Origin: Methanosarcina baikalica | GTDB lineage: Archaea; Halobacteriota; Methanosarcinia; Methanosarcinales; Methanosarcinaceae | Direction of reading: 5' to 3' | Assembly (NCBI RefSeq): GCF_031461075.1 | Contig: NZ_JAVKPK010000007.1 | Coordinates: 7,996-71,995, forward strand | DNA: 64,000 nucleotides | Part shown: positions 9,843 through 18,483 of the stretch, one piece after another | How positions within the stretch are numbered: the stretch's first letter is position 1 | Layout of the letters: each line of letters begins with the position of its first letter | Program-made: the position numbers and the translations under genes | Notes under the pieces: generated by a model | Seen by the model: only the letters and a program-made list of their open reading frames with translations | The model's database searches: none | Told to the model about the DNA's origin: nothing

Positions 9843-10493
9843 ATGGAAGAGAAGCTCAACTTAAAACTTCTGGAACTACTTGAGGGCAGGCAGCTCTCGA
9901 TCAGCGGGCTTTCCCGGGAACTGAAAGCCGGAGGCATAGAAGAGCACAGGCTGATCCTTACCGGCTATCTCAGGGCACTCAGGGACCTAAAAATACTGGA
10001 CGAAATCGAAGTCCCTCCCTCCAAAATTTATGCTTTACCTGAAAAAATAAAAGAGCCATTATCCGAAAAAGGCAAGGAACTCAGGTCTCCGGAACTTTCG
10101 TACTCGGAAGACATTTATTCTATATTCAGAACGCAGCTCCTTAAAATCGACCTTGACATGCGGATTCCTGTCGGGGTATATGTAGTCTCAAGGCTGTTTG
10201 AAAGGCCCTGCTTTCGCCGAGAGTTAAAGCTTATAGGAATAACTCAAAAACATCTTGACCAGTACCTGGAAAAACCCGGCATAGTCTGTGAGGCACCGGA
10301 TGCATACCTGAAGAAAGCGAGAGCCGATATCACAAAGGTTGAGATCCCTCCAGATGACCCTGCATACGAAATACGGGAAAATAGGGAAGAGATAGCCAGG
10401 CTTGCGAACGAAGTGCTTGCAGGGCTGATTAAACACAGGGTTGACCTTGAGGGCCTGGTAGCAAAAAGCAAGCAAACTACCCTGCTCCCCTGA
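9843..10493 (+). CDS. Winged-helix archaeal protein of unknown function
   Basis: 216 residues. Residues 1-70 look like a winged helix: LNLKLLELLEGRQLSISGLSR, then a second helix and a short wing ending KIYALPEKIK. Residues 95-215 are helical, with ERPCFRRELKLIGI resembling a second DNA-binding helix and a conserved-looking PPDDPAYEIRENREEI segment. I do not recognise the family by name. It is followed after 80 bases by the nitrilase-like gene on the same strand. Confidence 0.65.
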   Translation: MEEKLNLKLLELLEGRQLSISGLSRELKAGGIEEHRLILTGYLRALRDLKILDEIEVPPSKIYALPEKIKEPLSEKGKELRSPELSYSEDIYSIFRTQLLKIDLDMRIPVGVYVVSRLFERPCFRRELKLIGITQKHLDQYLEKPGIVCEAPDAYLKKARADITKVEIPPDDPAYEIRENREEIARLANEVLAGLIKHRVDLEGLVAKSKQTTLLP

Positions 10494-10573
10494 AAAAGGT
10501 TTCATTTTTAAATCTGAAACTTTACGTAAACAGGAATCAAACCGTTTGATTATAGTTCGCTGGTGGTTCGAAA

Positions 10574-11404
10574 ATGAAAGTTGCCTGTGTCCAGATGGAT
10601 GTGTTGCACTGCAATAAACAGGAAAACCTTGAAAACGCCCTCTCTATGGCTCTTGAAGCCTTGATAAAAGGAGCCGAAATTATTGTTTTTCCCGAGGTTT
10701 TTTCCACAGGCTTTTGCTATGAAAACTTCGACCATGTGGCAGAAAACCTTCCTTCCCCGATCCTTGAGAACCTGGGGTGTTTTTCCGAAGCCAATGACTG
10801 TGTTCTCATAGGCTCCATAATCGAAAAAACTGTTTTGGAAAAAGAAGTTTCTGACGCCGGGGTTTCAACTCACTATAATAATTCCACTCATTATCATAAT
10901 CTCGGCTTCTGTTTCGAGTCAGGAACTCTTGCAGGCACTTATCGAAAAACTCACCCATTTAAGAACGAGAATCAGTACTTTTCCAGGGGTAACTCAATTG
11001 AACCCATTTCCCTTAAAAAGCAAAATCTGAAAATTGGCCTTGAGATCTGTTACGAACTCCGCTTCCCCGAGGTCGCACGAAAACTTGCCCTTTCCGGTTC
11101 CGATCTCCTTGTAACGACAGCAGCTTTTCCCAATCCCAGATCCGAACACTGGAAAACCCTTACAAAGGCAAGAGCAATCGAAAACCAGATCCCGCATATT
11201 GCCTGTAACCGCACAGGCTCTGCTCCTGACTGCACTTACTTCGGAAACTCAATGATTATCGATGCATGGGGGAAGGTAAAGACTGATGCAGGCGACAAGG
11301 AATGTGTTATTGTCTGCGACCTTGACCTGTCCGAAAAAGACGAAGTCCGAAAGGCTATTCCTGTTTTTGAGGATAGGAGAACCGAGCTTTATTCCGACAG
11401 GTAA
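10574..11404 (+). CDS. Carbon-nitrogen hydrolase (omega-amidase-like)
   Basis: 276 residues of the nitrilase superfamily. The catalytic triad is visible: Glu in FPEVFSTGF, Lys in YRKTHPF and Cys in LEICYELRFPE. The FPE-F-TGF form resembles the YafV/omega-amidase branch, which deaminates alpha-keto-omega-amides. Because arginine decarboxylase is nearby, an N-carbamoylputrescine amidase role is also conceivable, but that branch usually has different residues around the Cys. There is an unusual Tyr/His/Asn-rich stretch (THYNNSTHYHN) before the Lys motif. Confidence 0.8.
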   Translation: MKVACVQMDVLHCNKQENLENALSMALEALIKGAEIIVFPEVFSTGFCYENFDHVAENLPSPILENLGCFSEANDCVLIGSIIEKTVLEKEVSDAGVSTHYNNSTHYHNLGFCFESGTLAGTYRKTHPFKNENQYFSRGNSIEPISLKKQNLKIGLEICYELRFPEVARKLALSGSDLLVTTAAFPNPRSEHWKTLTKARAIENQIPHIACNRTGSAPDCTYFGNSMIIDAWGKVKTDAGDKECVIVCDLDLSEKDEVRKAIPVFEDRRTELYSDR

Positions 11405-11521
11405 CATATTGTTTTAGGCAAGGTCGAGAACTTGCTGTAAATTTAAAGTCTATTTTTTGTGCACTGAGTATAATTCCGTTCTCTCAATTGAATTCTACCC
11501 GGCTAACTTCTCGAGATCCAT

Positions 11522-12751
11522 TTATTCGTATCTCAGTGCATCCACTGGCTTTAATTTCGAAGCCCTGTACGCAGGGACAACTCCAGAGATAACTCCTATC
11601 ATGACTGCAAGAGCAAGTCCTTCAAGCATTAGAGAAATTCTTACTCCACTGCCCCCTCCAGTCATATCGCTTCCCATCATCGCCTGAAGACCAGATGAAA
11701 CAAAGGATCCCAGAATAACTCCAAGAATACCACCAACAAGACCTACCATTGCGGAGTTAAAAAGGAAAATCATAAGGATATCCCTATTTTTTGCTCCAAT
11801 GGCTTTCATAGTCCCTATTTCCTTTGTCTTTTCAAGAACAGAGGTAAACATGGTATTAGCAATCCCGACGGCTCCTACAAGCAGGGACACGGCTGCGATG
11901 GCTCCGAGGAAAAGAGTCATTGAACTCATCATTTCGGTGATAGACTCAGCCATAGATTTTGAGGCTGTTAAGGAAAAGTCCCTGTCATCTCCCTGGATAA
12001 TGTGCCTTGAGACCATAAGCCTTTTTTCGATGTCTTCCGTCAGTCCATCCACCTGATCTTCACTCTTGGCTTTTACCGTAATACTATCATAAACATCTTC
12101 TTGTGCGTCCTCAATAAGGTCTACTGCTCCATCGATTGGCATGTAGATATTTGAGTCATCCCCCATGCCTTCTTCTGTAAGGATTCCGACAACTCGCACT
12201 GATTTGTTGTTTACTGTTATTACCTGGTTGACTCCAATGTCATGGTCATAAGTTTCACTGGCTATGCCGCTTCCTATGACTGCAACATACTTATCAGCTG
12301 GTTCAAGTAATCTTCCGGATTGTGTTTCCAGCGTAGTCATGTACTTCCAGACCTGGGGATCCACACCTGTAATTGAGAGAGTTGCAGTTTCTCCTGTATA
12401 TTTTACCTCCTCCCTGCCGGAAATTTCTCCGGCTATATACTGTACACTATCCAGGCCTTGAAGTGCGTCAATGTCATCATCCGTCAATTCAGAATCTGTT
12501 GATGAACCTCCCATTCCGGGTGGTCCAGGCATGTTAGATGATGCCTGGGTATACCCCGGACTTATTGTTATTATCGTCAGGTCCAAATCGGCTAACTCGC
12601 TCTGTATGCTCGCTTGCATGGCATCCCCTAAAGATATAATGCCAATTACAGATCCGACTCCTATAACTATCCCGATAATGGTCAGCCAGCTTCGGAGTTT
12701 ACTATGCAGAAGCATGTTCAGACCCATTTTCAGGTAGGTTGAGTTTCTCAT
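11522..12751 (-). CDS. MacB/FtsX-type ABC transporter permease
   Basis: 409 residues. One membrane segment near residues 20-42 (WLTIIGIVIGVGSVIGIISL) is followed by a large extracytoplasmic MacB periplasmic-core domain (45-270) and three C-terminal membrane segments, with the FtsX motif GIANTMFTSVLEKTKEIGTM. This is the third gene of a three-gene minus-strand operon after an ATPase and a CARDB-domain protein. MacB systems act as mechanotransmitters or export lipoproteins and peptides; the cargo here is unknown. Confidence 0.88.
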   Translation of the reverse strand: MRNSTYLKMGLNMLLHSKLRSWLTIIGIVIGVGSVIGIISLGDAMQASIQSELADLDLTIITISPGYTQASSNMPGPPGMGGSSTDSELTDDDIDALQGLDSVQYIAGEISGREEVKYTGETATLSITGVDPQVWKYMTTLETQSGRLLEPADKYVAVIGSGIASETYDHDIGVNQVITVNNKSVRVVGILTEEGMGDDSNIYMPIDGAVDLIEDAQEDVYDSITVKAKSEDQVDGLTEDIEKRLMVSRHIIQGDDRDFSLTASKSMAESITEMMSSMTLFLGAIAAVSLLVGAVGIANTMFTSVLEKTKEIGTMKAIGAKNRDILMIFLFNSAMVGLVGGILGVILGSFVSSGLQAMMGSDMTGGGSGVRISLMLEGLALAVMIGVISGVVPAYRASKLKPVDALRYE

Positions 12752-12787
12752 CTTGCATCCTTCCGTTCTATATTGATGCTGCTCTTC

Positions 12788-14158
12788 TCAGGCCTGGGGG
12801 TCTTCAGGCTTTTTATTACCGGATTTTTCTATTCTCCTTGCCTGGATTTTTTCCTGTATTTTCTTCCGGTAAACGAATACCCCTCCTGCAAGCACTATTA
12901 ACACAATGTAGAGTAAGTATGAACCGATACCACTGCTGCTGCTTTGGCCTCCTGATCCCTGTGCAGTCATATTTCCGGAGGTCATTTCGAGTTTTACTTC
13001 CTTATCAACTGTTATTCTTTCTCCTTTTGCATCCGTATATTCAATCTGGACTTTCAGTGGATTTGTATCCATTGAAGCGGAAGTTGCATTTTCTCCTTTA
13101 TCACTGGATTTTGTATTATCCGGTGATGCTTCGGGACTACCTCCTGCAGCCTGTGAGCTCGCAACGTTGAAAGAAGCAATTGTATAGTCTCCTTTCTCAA
13201 GATTTCCCACAATCGTTGAAGAACTTCCCGACACCTTGTAATCATCCTGGTCCGGGACCGATACTTTCACCGAATATGCCATATTGTTGCCTACGTTTGC
13301 AACTGATAGGGAAATCTCGCCTGCATCGCTTTCGGAAAAGGAAACATCAAAATCAGTCTCTCCACCTACGAAAAGCCCTGCCGTGGTATTGATACTTTGT
13401 TCGTTGGATTCATAGTCTTCATAACTAAGATCCATATCCAGCGTGTATAGACCAGGATCTGCGTTTACATCTGCCATGATGGAGTAAGATACGGTTACAG
13501 AGTCCCCAGCTTCCAGATATTTGATGTACTTTGTGTTGTCAGAGTATACCGGCAGAATTACCCCTTTCGGATCTTTCCAGGAGACTACCAGATTTTTGAT
13601 AGGGGAAGTTCCGGTATTCGTTATGATAAGGTCCAAAGGCTCTTCTTTTGCAATATCAATATTCGCTTTGCTTATGGTTACGACCTGAGCGTATTCTTTA
13701 CCCTTTACTTCTAGCTGGATCGTTTTTGTAGTAGTAATTGTATTTGATGAGGCTCCGCTTTCTTTTGCAGTGGTAGTGATATCTATATCATATGTTCCTG
13801 CAGACGCATTTGAATCCGTCATGAATCTGAATTTAAGAACCGCTGCATCGTCATCATCCTGCCGTGCATTCAGGTAGGAGATCTCTTTTACAAGATTTTC
13901 TCCTGAAACCTTACTGAAAGGGTATTCCGGATTGACTGTAACAGTTATGTCTTTGAGGTCAGCGTTTCCTACATTCTGCACGCTGACAGTGAGTTCAACA
14001 GTTTCTCCAGGACGAGCATAATCAGGATTCTGATTAGTTAGATTTACATCCAAGGATGCGGAATTTATGTTTCCGTTTGAGCCAAGCGCTGTCCCGGCTC
14101 CCAGGCATATGAATGCTGAAAACAGCAGTAAAAGTGTTAGCAAAGAGAACTTTTTCAT
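12788..14158 (-). CDS. Secreted CARDB/S-layer-like protein of the ABC operon
   Basis: 456 residues. It has a signal peptide (MKKFSLLTLLLLFSAFICLG), then repeated beta-sandwich units of the COG1361/CARDB type (PDYARPGETVELTVSVQNVG and a similar unit near 170), a Ser/Gly-rich linker, and a C-terminal membrane anchor (YLLYIVLIVLAGGVFVYRKK). It lies between ATPase and permease genes, 8 bases from the first and 36 from the second, so it is likely an extracytoplasmic partner of the exporter. Confidence 0.82.
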   Translation of the reverse strand: MKKFSLLTLLLLFSAFICLGAGTALGSNGNINSASLDVNLTNQNPDYARPGETVELTVSVQNVGNADLKDITVTVNPEYPFSKVSGENLVKEISYLNARQDDDDAAVLKFRFMTDSNASAGTYDIDITTTAKESGASSNTITTTKTIQLEVKGKEYAQVVTISKANIDIAKEEPLDLIITNTGTSPIKNLVVSWKDPKGVILPVYSDNTKYIKYLEAGDSVTVSYSIMADVNADPGLYTLDMDLSYEDYESNEQSINTTAGLFVGGETDFDVSFSESDAGEISLSVANVGNNMAYSVKVSVPDQDDYKVSGSSSTIVGNLEKGDYTIASFNVASSQAAGGSPEASPDNTKSSDKGENATSASMDTNPLKVQIEYTDAKGERITVDKEVKLEMTSGNMTAQGSGGQSSSSGIGSYLLYIVLIVLAGGVFVYRKKIQEKIQARRIEKSGNKKPEDPQA

Positions 14159-14166
14159 TTTAATCC

Positions 14167-15081
14167 CTAAGGTTCATTTTTTGTTCGTTTTTCGATTTTT
14201 TCGATCTCCCCATCTCTGATGTACACAACTCTTGTTGCATACTTTACAATGTCAAGATCATGGGTCACAATAATGATTGTCTTTCCTTCTCTTTCGTGCA
14301 GCCCGTCCAGAAACCCCAGGATATAGTCCCCAGTCTTGGTATCCAGGTTTCCTGTAGGTTCGTCTGCCAGGATTATAGGCGGGTTAACGGCAAGAGAACG
14401 AGCAATTGCAACTCTCTGCCTCTGCCCACCTGAAAGCTGAGAAGGAAGGTTCTTTTTCTTGTCCGTAAGTCCGACAATATCAAGCAGGTATGCTGCTTTT
14501 TGTCGGGCTATTTGCCTGCCCTCTTCCTGGAATTCCAGGGGTAAGAGCACATTTTCTTCCGTACTTAGAGTGGGAATAAGGTTGAAACTCTGGAAAATAA
14601 ATCCTATCATCTGTCCTCTGATGAGTGCAAGCTCTGATTCATCAAGTTCAGATATGTCTTTTGAATTCAGGCAAACCTTACCTTTAGATGGTATATCCAG
14701 GCAGCCGAGCAGGTTCATAAGTGTACTTTTCCCACTTCCGCTGGGCCCGAGAACAACCAGAAACTCCCCCTCGTAGATTTCCAGGTTTATTCCCTTAAGG
14801 GCTGCAAATTCAACTTCTCCCATCTGGTAAATTTTCCAGACATCGGTAAGTTTGATAAGAGGATCTTCTCCATTTTTAGAAATCCTTATGGCGTTAGAAC
14901 TTTTAGCAGAATCATTTCCGGAATTATTGTATGGATTGATTTTTAGATCCTCCCTTGAATCATTCCCCTCTGAATCATTCTCAGATTCATCGTTGAAACT
15001 CGCAGCTTTTCCGAGCGAATTCATAATTTTTGAGGGATCCAACTTCGTTTTAAAAGACTCGATTATTTCAGTAAGTGTCAT
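14167..15081 (-). CDS. LolD/MacB-type ABC transporter ATP-binding protein
   Basis: 304 residues. An N-terminal extension of about 75 residues, acidic and Ser/Asn-rich (ESENDSEGNDS), precedes a standard ATPase: Walker A GPSGSGKST, Q loop FQSFNLIP, signature LSGGQRQRVAIARSL, Walker B ILADEPTGNLD and the H loop VTHD. The extension is unlike bacterial LolD. GAGG lies upstream of the ATG. An IS256-type element sits only 67 bases upstream of the start and may have displaced or replaced the operon promoter. Confidence 0.9.
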   Translation of the reverse strand: MTLTEIIESFKTKLDPSKIMNSLGKAASFNDESENDSEGNDSREDLKINPYNNSGNDSAKSSNAIRISKNGEDPLIKLTDVWKIYQMGEVEFAALKGINLEIYEGEFLVVLGPSGSGKSTLMNLLGCLDIPSKGKVCLNSKDISELDESELALIRGQMIGFIFQSFNLIPTLSTEENVLLPLEFQEEGRQIARQKAAYLLDIVGLTDKKKNLPSQLSGGQRQRVAIARSLAVNPPIILADEPTGNLDTKTGDYILGFLDGLHEREGKTIIIVTHDLDIVKYATRVVYIRDGEIEKIEKRTKNEP

Positions 15082-15147
15082 ATACAGCCTCTAAAAAGTT
15101 AGTCGTCGATGAGCTGAATATTTTTAAGGAATTTGAGTTCATTCTTC

Positions 15148-15155
15148 TCTCTGTT
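15148..15155. repeat. Target-site duplication, left copy
   Basis: TCTCTGTT directly abuts the left end of the IS256-type element and is repeated exactly at 16403-16410. An 8-bp duplication is normal for IS256 elements. Confidence 0.9.
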
Positions 15156-16402
15156 GGCAGTGTACCGAAAGTTCTGTAAAATATGATTGACTCTGTATCC
15201 TTTTCTTTTCACCACAAAAAAACAGGATGCAGCGTCAATGGTTAATTTATTCTCACTCATAAAAGATTATCTTGTCGATCAGGAAGATGGAATTCGCCAG
15301 TTAATTACTTGGTTTTTAAACCTTGCAATGGAGGAGGAAGCCCTCCTCCAAGCTGGTGCACAACGTTATGAGCGGACTAATTCACGTAAAGCCAGTAGAA
15401 ATGGCTACAAACCCCGAACTCTCCTGACCAAGCATGGAAAACTTGAATTGTTAAAGCCTCAATTCCGTGAGTTTCCGTTTGAAACCCAGGTTTTTGAGAA
15501 GTATTCGAGAGTTGAAAAGGCTATCTTAACCGCTATAGCGGAATCTTACCTTCAGGGTGTTTCCACACGAAGGGTGGAAAAGATCATGACTGCTTTAGGA
15601 GTAGGAGGAATCTCAGCCTCTTGTGTTTCCAGAATTACCAAAGAACTGGATGAGAAGGTTGAAGAGTTCCTCTCAAAGAGAATAGAACACGAAATACCTT
15701 ACCTGCTTATTGATGCGACTTATTTCAAGGTAAGAGATGGGCTTCACTATGAAAACAAAGCTCTCTTTGTAGTTGCTGGGATCAGGGATGACGGTTACCG
15801 AGAGATTCTTGGAACAAGATTGGCAGACAGTGAAGCTTCTATGTTCTGGGAAGATCTCTTTGATGATCTGAAAGAAAGAGGGTTAAGAGGTGTCAAGTTA
15901 ATCGTTTCTGATGGTCATAAAGGAATACAGAAGGCAGTTAGGGAATCCTTTATTGGATCAAGCTGGCAGATGTGTCATGTACATCTGACAAGACAAGTTC
16001 TCAAGAAGGTGCCAAAAAAGAGGCAGAAAGAAGTGGCTGAGAAGATAAAAGAAGAGTTAGGAGACCGTCAGAAGTTAAATGACCTGATTAGGGAACTGGA
16101 TAGTATGGGGTATAAAAGTGCAGCTGATACTCTTGAAAGTTTTCAGTATGATATTATGAACTATACGCAGTTTCCAGAAAAACACTGGAAAAAAATAAGA
16201 ACAACAAATATGATGGAGAGGACTAACAAGGAGCTTAAAAGAAGAAGTAAGGTAGTAGTGCATTTCCCAACAAGGACTCAGTATTGAGACTCGTAGTCTC
16301 AATACTGGATCACAGGAAACAAGTATATAGTAATGGAACAGTAATCAAAAATAAAGAGTAAGGGGTATAGAGTAAATTTTACAGAAAAATAGGCACACTG
16401 CC
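15156..16402 (+). mobile_element. IS256-family insertion sequence, complete ends
   Basis: About 1247 bp. The left end is ggcagtgtacc...ttctgtaaaat and the right end, read in reverse, is ggcagtgtgcc...ttctgtaaaat, forming imperfect terminal inverted repeats of roughly 27 bp. Both ends are flanked by the identical 8-bp duplication TCTCTGTT. Intact duplication and ends suggest recent insertion. The transposase carries a frameshift, so movement would need a helper copy. A deletion derivative lies at 20474-20580. Confidence 0.93.
15238..16361 (+). pseudogene. IS256-family (Mutator-type) transposase with C-terminal frameshift
   Basis: ATG 15238 has AGGAT upstream; the frame from TTG 15187 would start in the terminal repeat and is rejected. 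DDE-type motifs are visible: LLIDATYFKVRDG, IVSDGHKGI with CHVH downstream, and NMMERTNKELKRRSK. After RRSKVV the frame should continue as GAFPNKDSVLRLVVSIL, but one base of a GGT codon near 16256-16260 is missing, so translation goes to a stop at 16287. In the next frame the homologous tail continues to TAA at 16359-16361. Loss of roughly the last 30 residues probably inactivates it. Confidence 0.9.
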
Positions 16403-16410
16403 TCTCTGTT
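16403..16410. repeat. Target-site duplication, right copy
   Basis: TCTCTGTT, identical to 15148-15155, directly after the right inverted repeat. Confidence 0.9.
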
Positions 16411-16461
16411 CATAGTTTCCATCGTTTCCTTTAACCGTTTTTTAATGTGGGTTATGAAAAT

Positions 16462-17886
16462 TCAGATATGAGACATATTATCTGCGATTTCTGATCCTGC
16501 ACCTATTTTTGAAGCCTCTTTACGTTCTTTGAAAATCCTATATACCCTGAAAAGCAAAAACCCGGAAAGCATAAATGCCAGAAAGTCCGATACCGGAAAA
16601 GCTACCCAAACCCCAGGAAGATCATATAAACGGGGAAGGATGATGATAGCGGGGATCAGGAAAAGGAGCTGTCGACTAATGGAAAGAAGGAAAGCGGGTT
16701 TGGCTTTTCCTAAGGCCTGGAACAAGGTTGATGTGACTACATTCAAACCTATCAAAGGCGTTCCAAGAACAATAATCATTATAGCATTTTTCCCAAGCTC
16801 CAGATATTGCGGGTCTGTACTGAATAATCCTAGAATTTGTTCTGTGAAAAGGTAAATTATAAGCATGCCAAGAAGCCCAAAAGTAGTTGCCGCTACCAGA
16901 GACAATTTTACAGCTTCGGCTATCCTTCCATACCTTTTTGCTCCGTAGTTAAACCCGACAATCGGTTGCAGGCCAAAACCCATACCCAGGAGTGGCAGGA
17001 ATATGAAGGAATTAATCTTCATTACTACACCAAAAACGGCAATTGCGACATCTCCCCCATAAATTGCAAGTGCATTGTACACGAAAATCATCATGACACT
17101 GCTCGAGCATTCCATCACAAAAGATCCAGTGCCAATGGCTCCAATTTCCTTAATTATTTCCGGATCTGGTTTCAAGGTTTCTGACCTGAAAGGAACAGCC
17201 CCTTTTCCTTTAAGATAATATAGCAGGAGCCAGACCGAAGCTACGGCTTGTGACAGTACGGTTGCAATTGCAGCTCCCCGCACACCCATTCCGAAACCAA
17301 ACATAAAAAGCGGGTCAAGGAGAATATTGAGGCCGCCTCCTACAAGCATAGCATTCATTGCAAGGCGTGCGTTTCCTTCAGCCCTGACAATATTCTGAAC
17401 AGCTACTCCAAAGACAAAGAAAATTCCTCCTGCAATTATAACTTCAAGATATTCTCTGGCATAGGGCAGGATTCCAGCAGTTGCTCCGAAAACTTTCAAA
17501 ATCGGGTCAAGATAAAGAAGACAGGGAACGGATATAAGTACACTTAAAATTAAACTCAGGGAAAAAACATTCCCAAGAACTCTCTCGGCTTTTTCATTCT
17601 CTCGTGCTCCAAGGGCACGCGAGATAATGGAAGAACCCCCTGTTCCGAGAACGATTCCAAAAGCCATAATTATCATCTGGATTGGAAAAGATATTGAAAG
17701 TCCGCCTATGGCCTGGACACTATCTGCTCCATAGACCAGTCCCACAAAAAAGGTGTCCACAACATTATAGAAAGCCTGCACCAGCATTCCGATGATCACA
17801 GGAGTTGAAAGCTTAAACAGGAGCTTCCTTATATTCTCCGTACCCAGAAATTCACTTTTTTCATCCAAATTTTTCGTCTCCGTCAT
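16462..17886 (-). CDS. MATE-family efflux transporter
   Basis: 474 residues with about twelve membrane segments. The N-terminus has the family pattern LLFKLSTPVIIGMLVQAFYN and VDTFFVGLVYG, and an inner repeat begins near residue 240. MATE proteins export cationic drugs or metabolites using Na+ or H+ gradients. It is the second gene after a MarR-type regulator, separated by 8 bases, so the regulator most likely controls its expression. Confidence 0.9.
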   Translation of the reverse strand: MTETKNLDEKSEFLGTENIRKLLFKLSTPVIIGMLVQAFYNVVDTFFVGLVYGADSVQAIGGLSISFPIQMIIMAFGIVLGTGGSSIISRALGARENEKAERVLGNVFSLSLILSVLISVPCLLYLDPILKVFGATAGILPYAREYLEVIIAGGIFFVFGVAVQNIVRAEGNARLAMNAMLVGGGLNILLDPLFMFGFGMGVRGAAIATVLSQAVASVWLLLYYLKGKGAVPFRSETLKPDPEIIKEIGAIGTGSFVMECSSSVMMIFVYNALAIYGGDVAIAVFGVVMKINSFIFLPLLGMGFGLQPIVGFNYGAKRYGRIAEAVKLSLVAATTFGLLGMLIIYLFTEQILGLFSTDPQYLELGKNAIMIIVLGTPLIGLNVVTSTLFQALGKAKPAFLLSISRQLLFLIPAIIILPRLYDLPGVWVAFPVSDFLAFMLSGFLLFRVYRIFKERKEASKIGAGSEIADNMSHI

Positions 17887-17894
17887 TTTTTATT

Positions 17895-18353
17895 TCATGT
17901 CATCCGACCGTAAGATGGAGGCTCGAACCCAGGATCAAAAAGTTTAATCGAAGCTTTATGGATGAGTAGCCTGAAAATTGTTTTTTCTTCAGGTGTGAAA
18001 TCCGAAAGGAGAGTATCGACAAAGGAATTCAACTTTTCAAGAATCACACCTCTCATTTCCTTCCCTTTTTCGGTCAAGTAAACCCTGTAAGCTCGATGAT
18101 CATTTTCGTCCCTTTGCCTGTACAAATAACCTTCTTTTTCCAGGCTCTGGATCGCTCTGGTACTTGTTGCTTTGCTCACTGCCAGGATTTTTGCAAGGGA
18201 CTCCTGGGAGACACCATCTCTGTGGTATAAAACAAATAAAAACTCAAATTGTCCGCTTCCGACCCGGTAAGCTTCAAGTTCCTTTGCCATATAGGCCAGG
18301 TGGCTTCGGTAAATGTGGGCTATCGGGCCGCATATTTCTCTTGGGTCTTCCAT
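17895..18353 (-). CDS. MarR-family transcriptional regulator
   Basis: 152 residues from ATG 18353, chosen because GAAGGAT lies 6-7 bases upstream; a GTG at 18368 would put that site inside the gene. The winged helix is clear: VSQESLAKILAVSKATSTRA as helix-turn-helix and GYLYRQRDENDHRAYRVYLT as the wing, with the DxR pair of the family. It probably represses the MATE gene downstream. Three copies of a dyad AGTTAC-N4-GAAACT lie upstream and are candidate operators. Confidence 0.87.
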   Translation of the reverse strand: MEDPREICGPIAHIYRSHLAYMAKELEAYRVGSGQFEFLFVLYHRDGVSQESLAKILAVSKATSTRAIQSLEKEGYLYRQRDENDHRAYRVYLTEKGKEMRGVILEKLNSFVDTLLSDFTPEEKTIFRLLIHKASIKLFDPGFEPPSYGRMT

Positions 18354-18414
18354 AATTATATCCTTCACTTATTATGAATCGGAGTGATTTGTGTAAATTA
18401 AATATATATGTGTG

Positions 18415-18483
18415 ATAGTTACATATGAAACTGATTTAAGACATAATAGATTTATGATGTATATAATAGTTACGCATGAAACT
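18415..18483. promoter_or_regulatory. Paired operator-like repeats upstream of the MarR gene
   Basis: atagttacatatgaaact at 18415-18432 and atagttacgcatgaaact at 18466-18483 are near-identical. Each is an imperfect dyad AGTTAC-N4-GAAACT. Their location just upstream of the marR start fits autoregulation. A third, cagttactcgtgaaacta, lies at 18866-18883. Confidence 0.6.

Noticed and set aside
9725..9937. 70-codon minus-strand frame
   Set aside because: Overlaps the start of the winged-helix gene at 9843 and is Ser/Phe-rich shadow sequence.
15187..15237. N-terminal extension of the IS256 transposase from TTG
   Set aside because: It starts in the terminal inverted repeat; ATG 15238 has a ribosome site and fits the family start.
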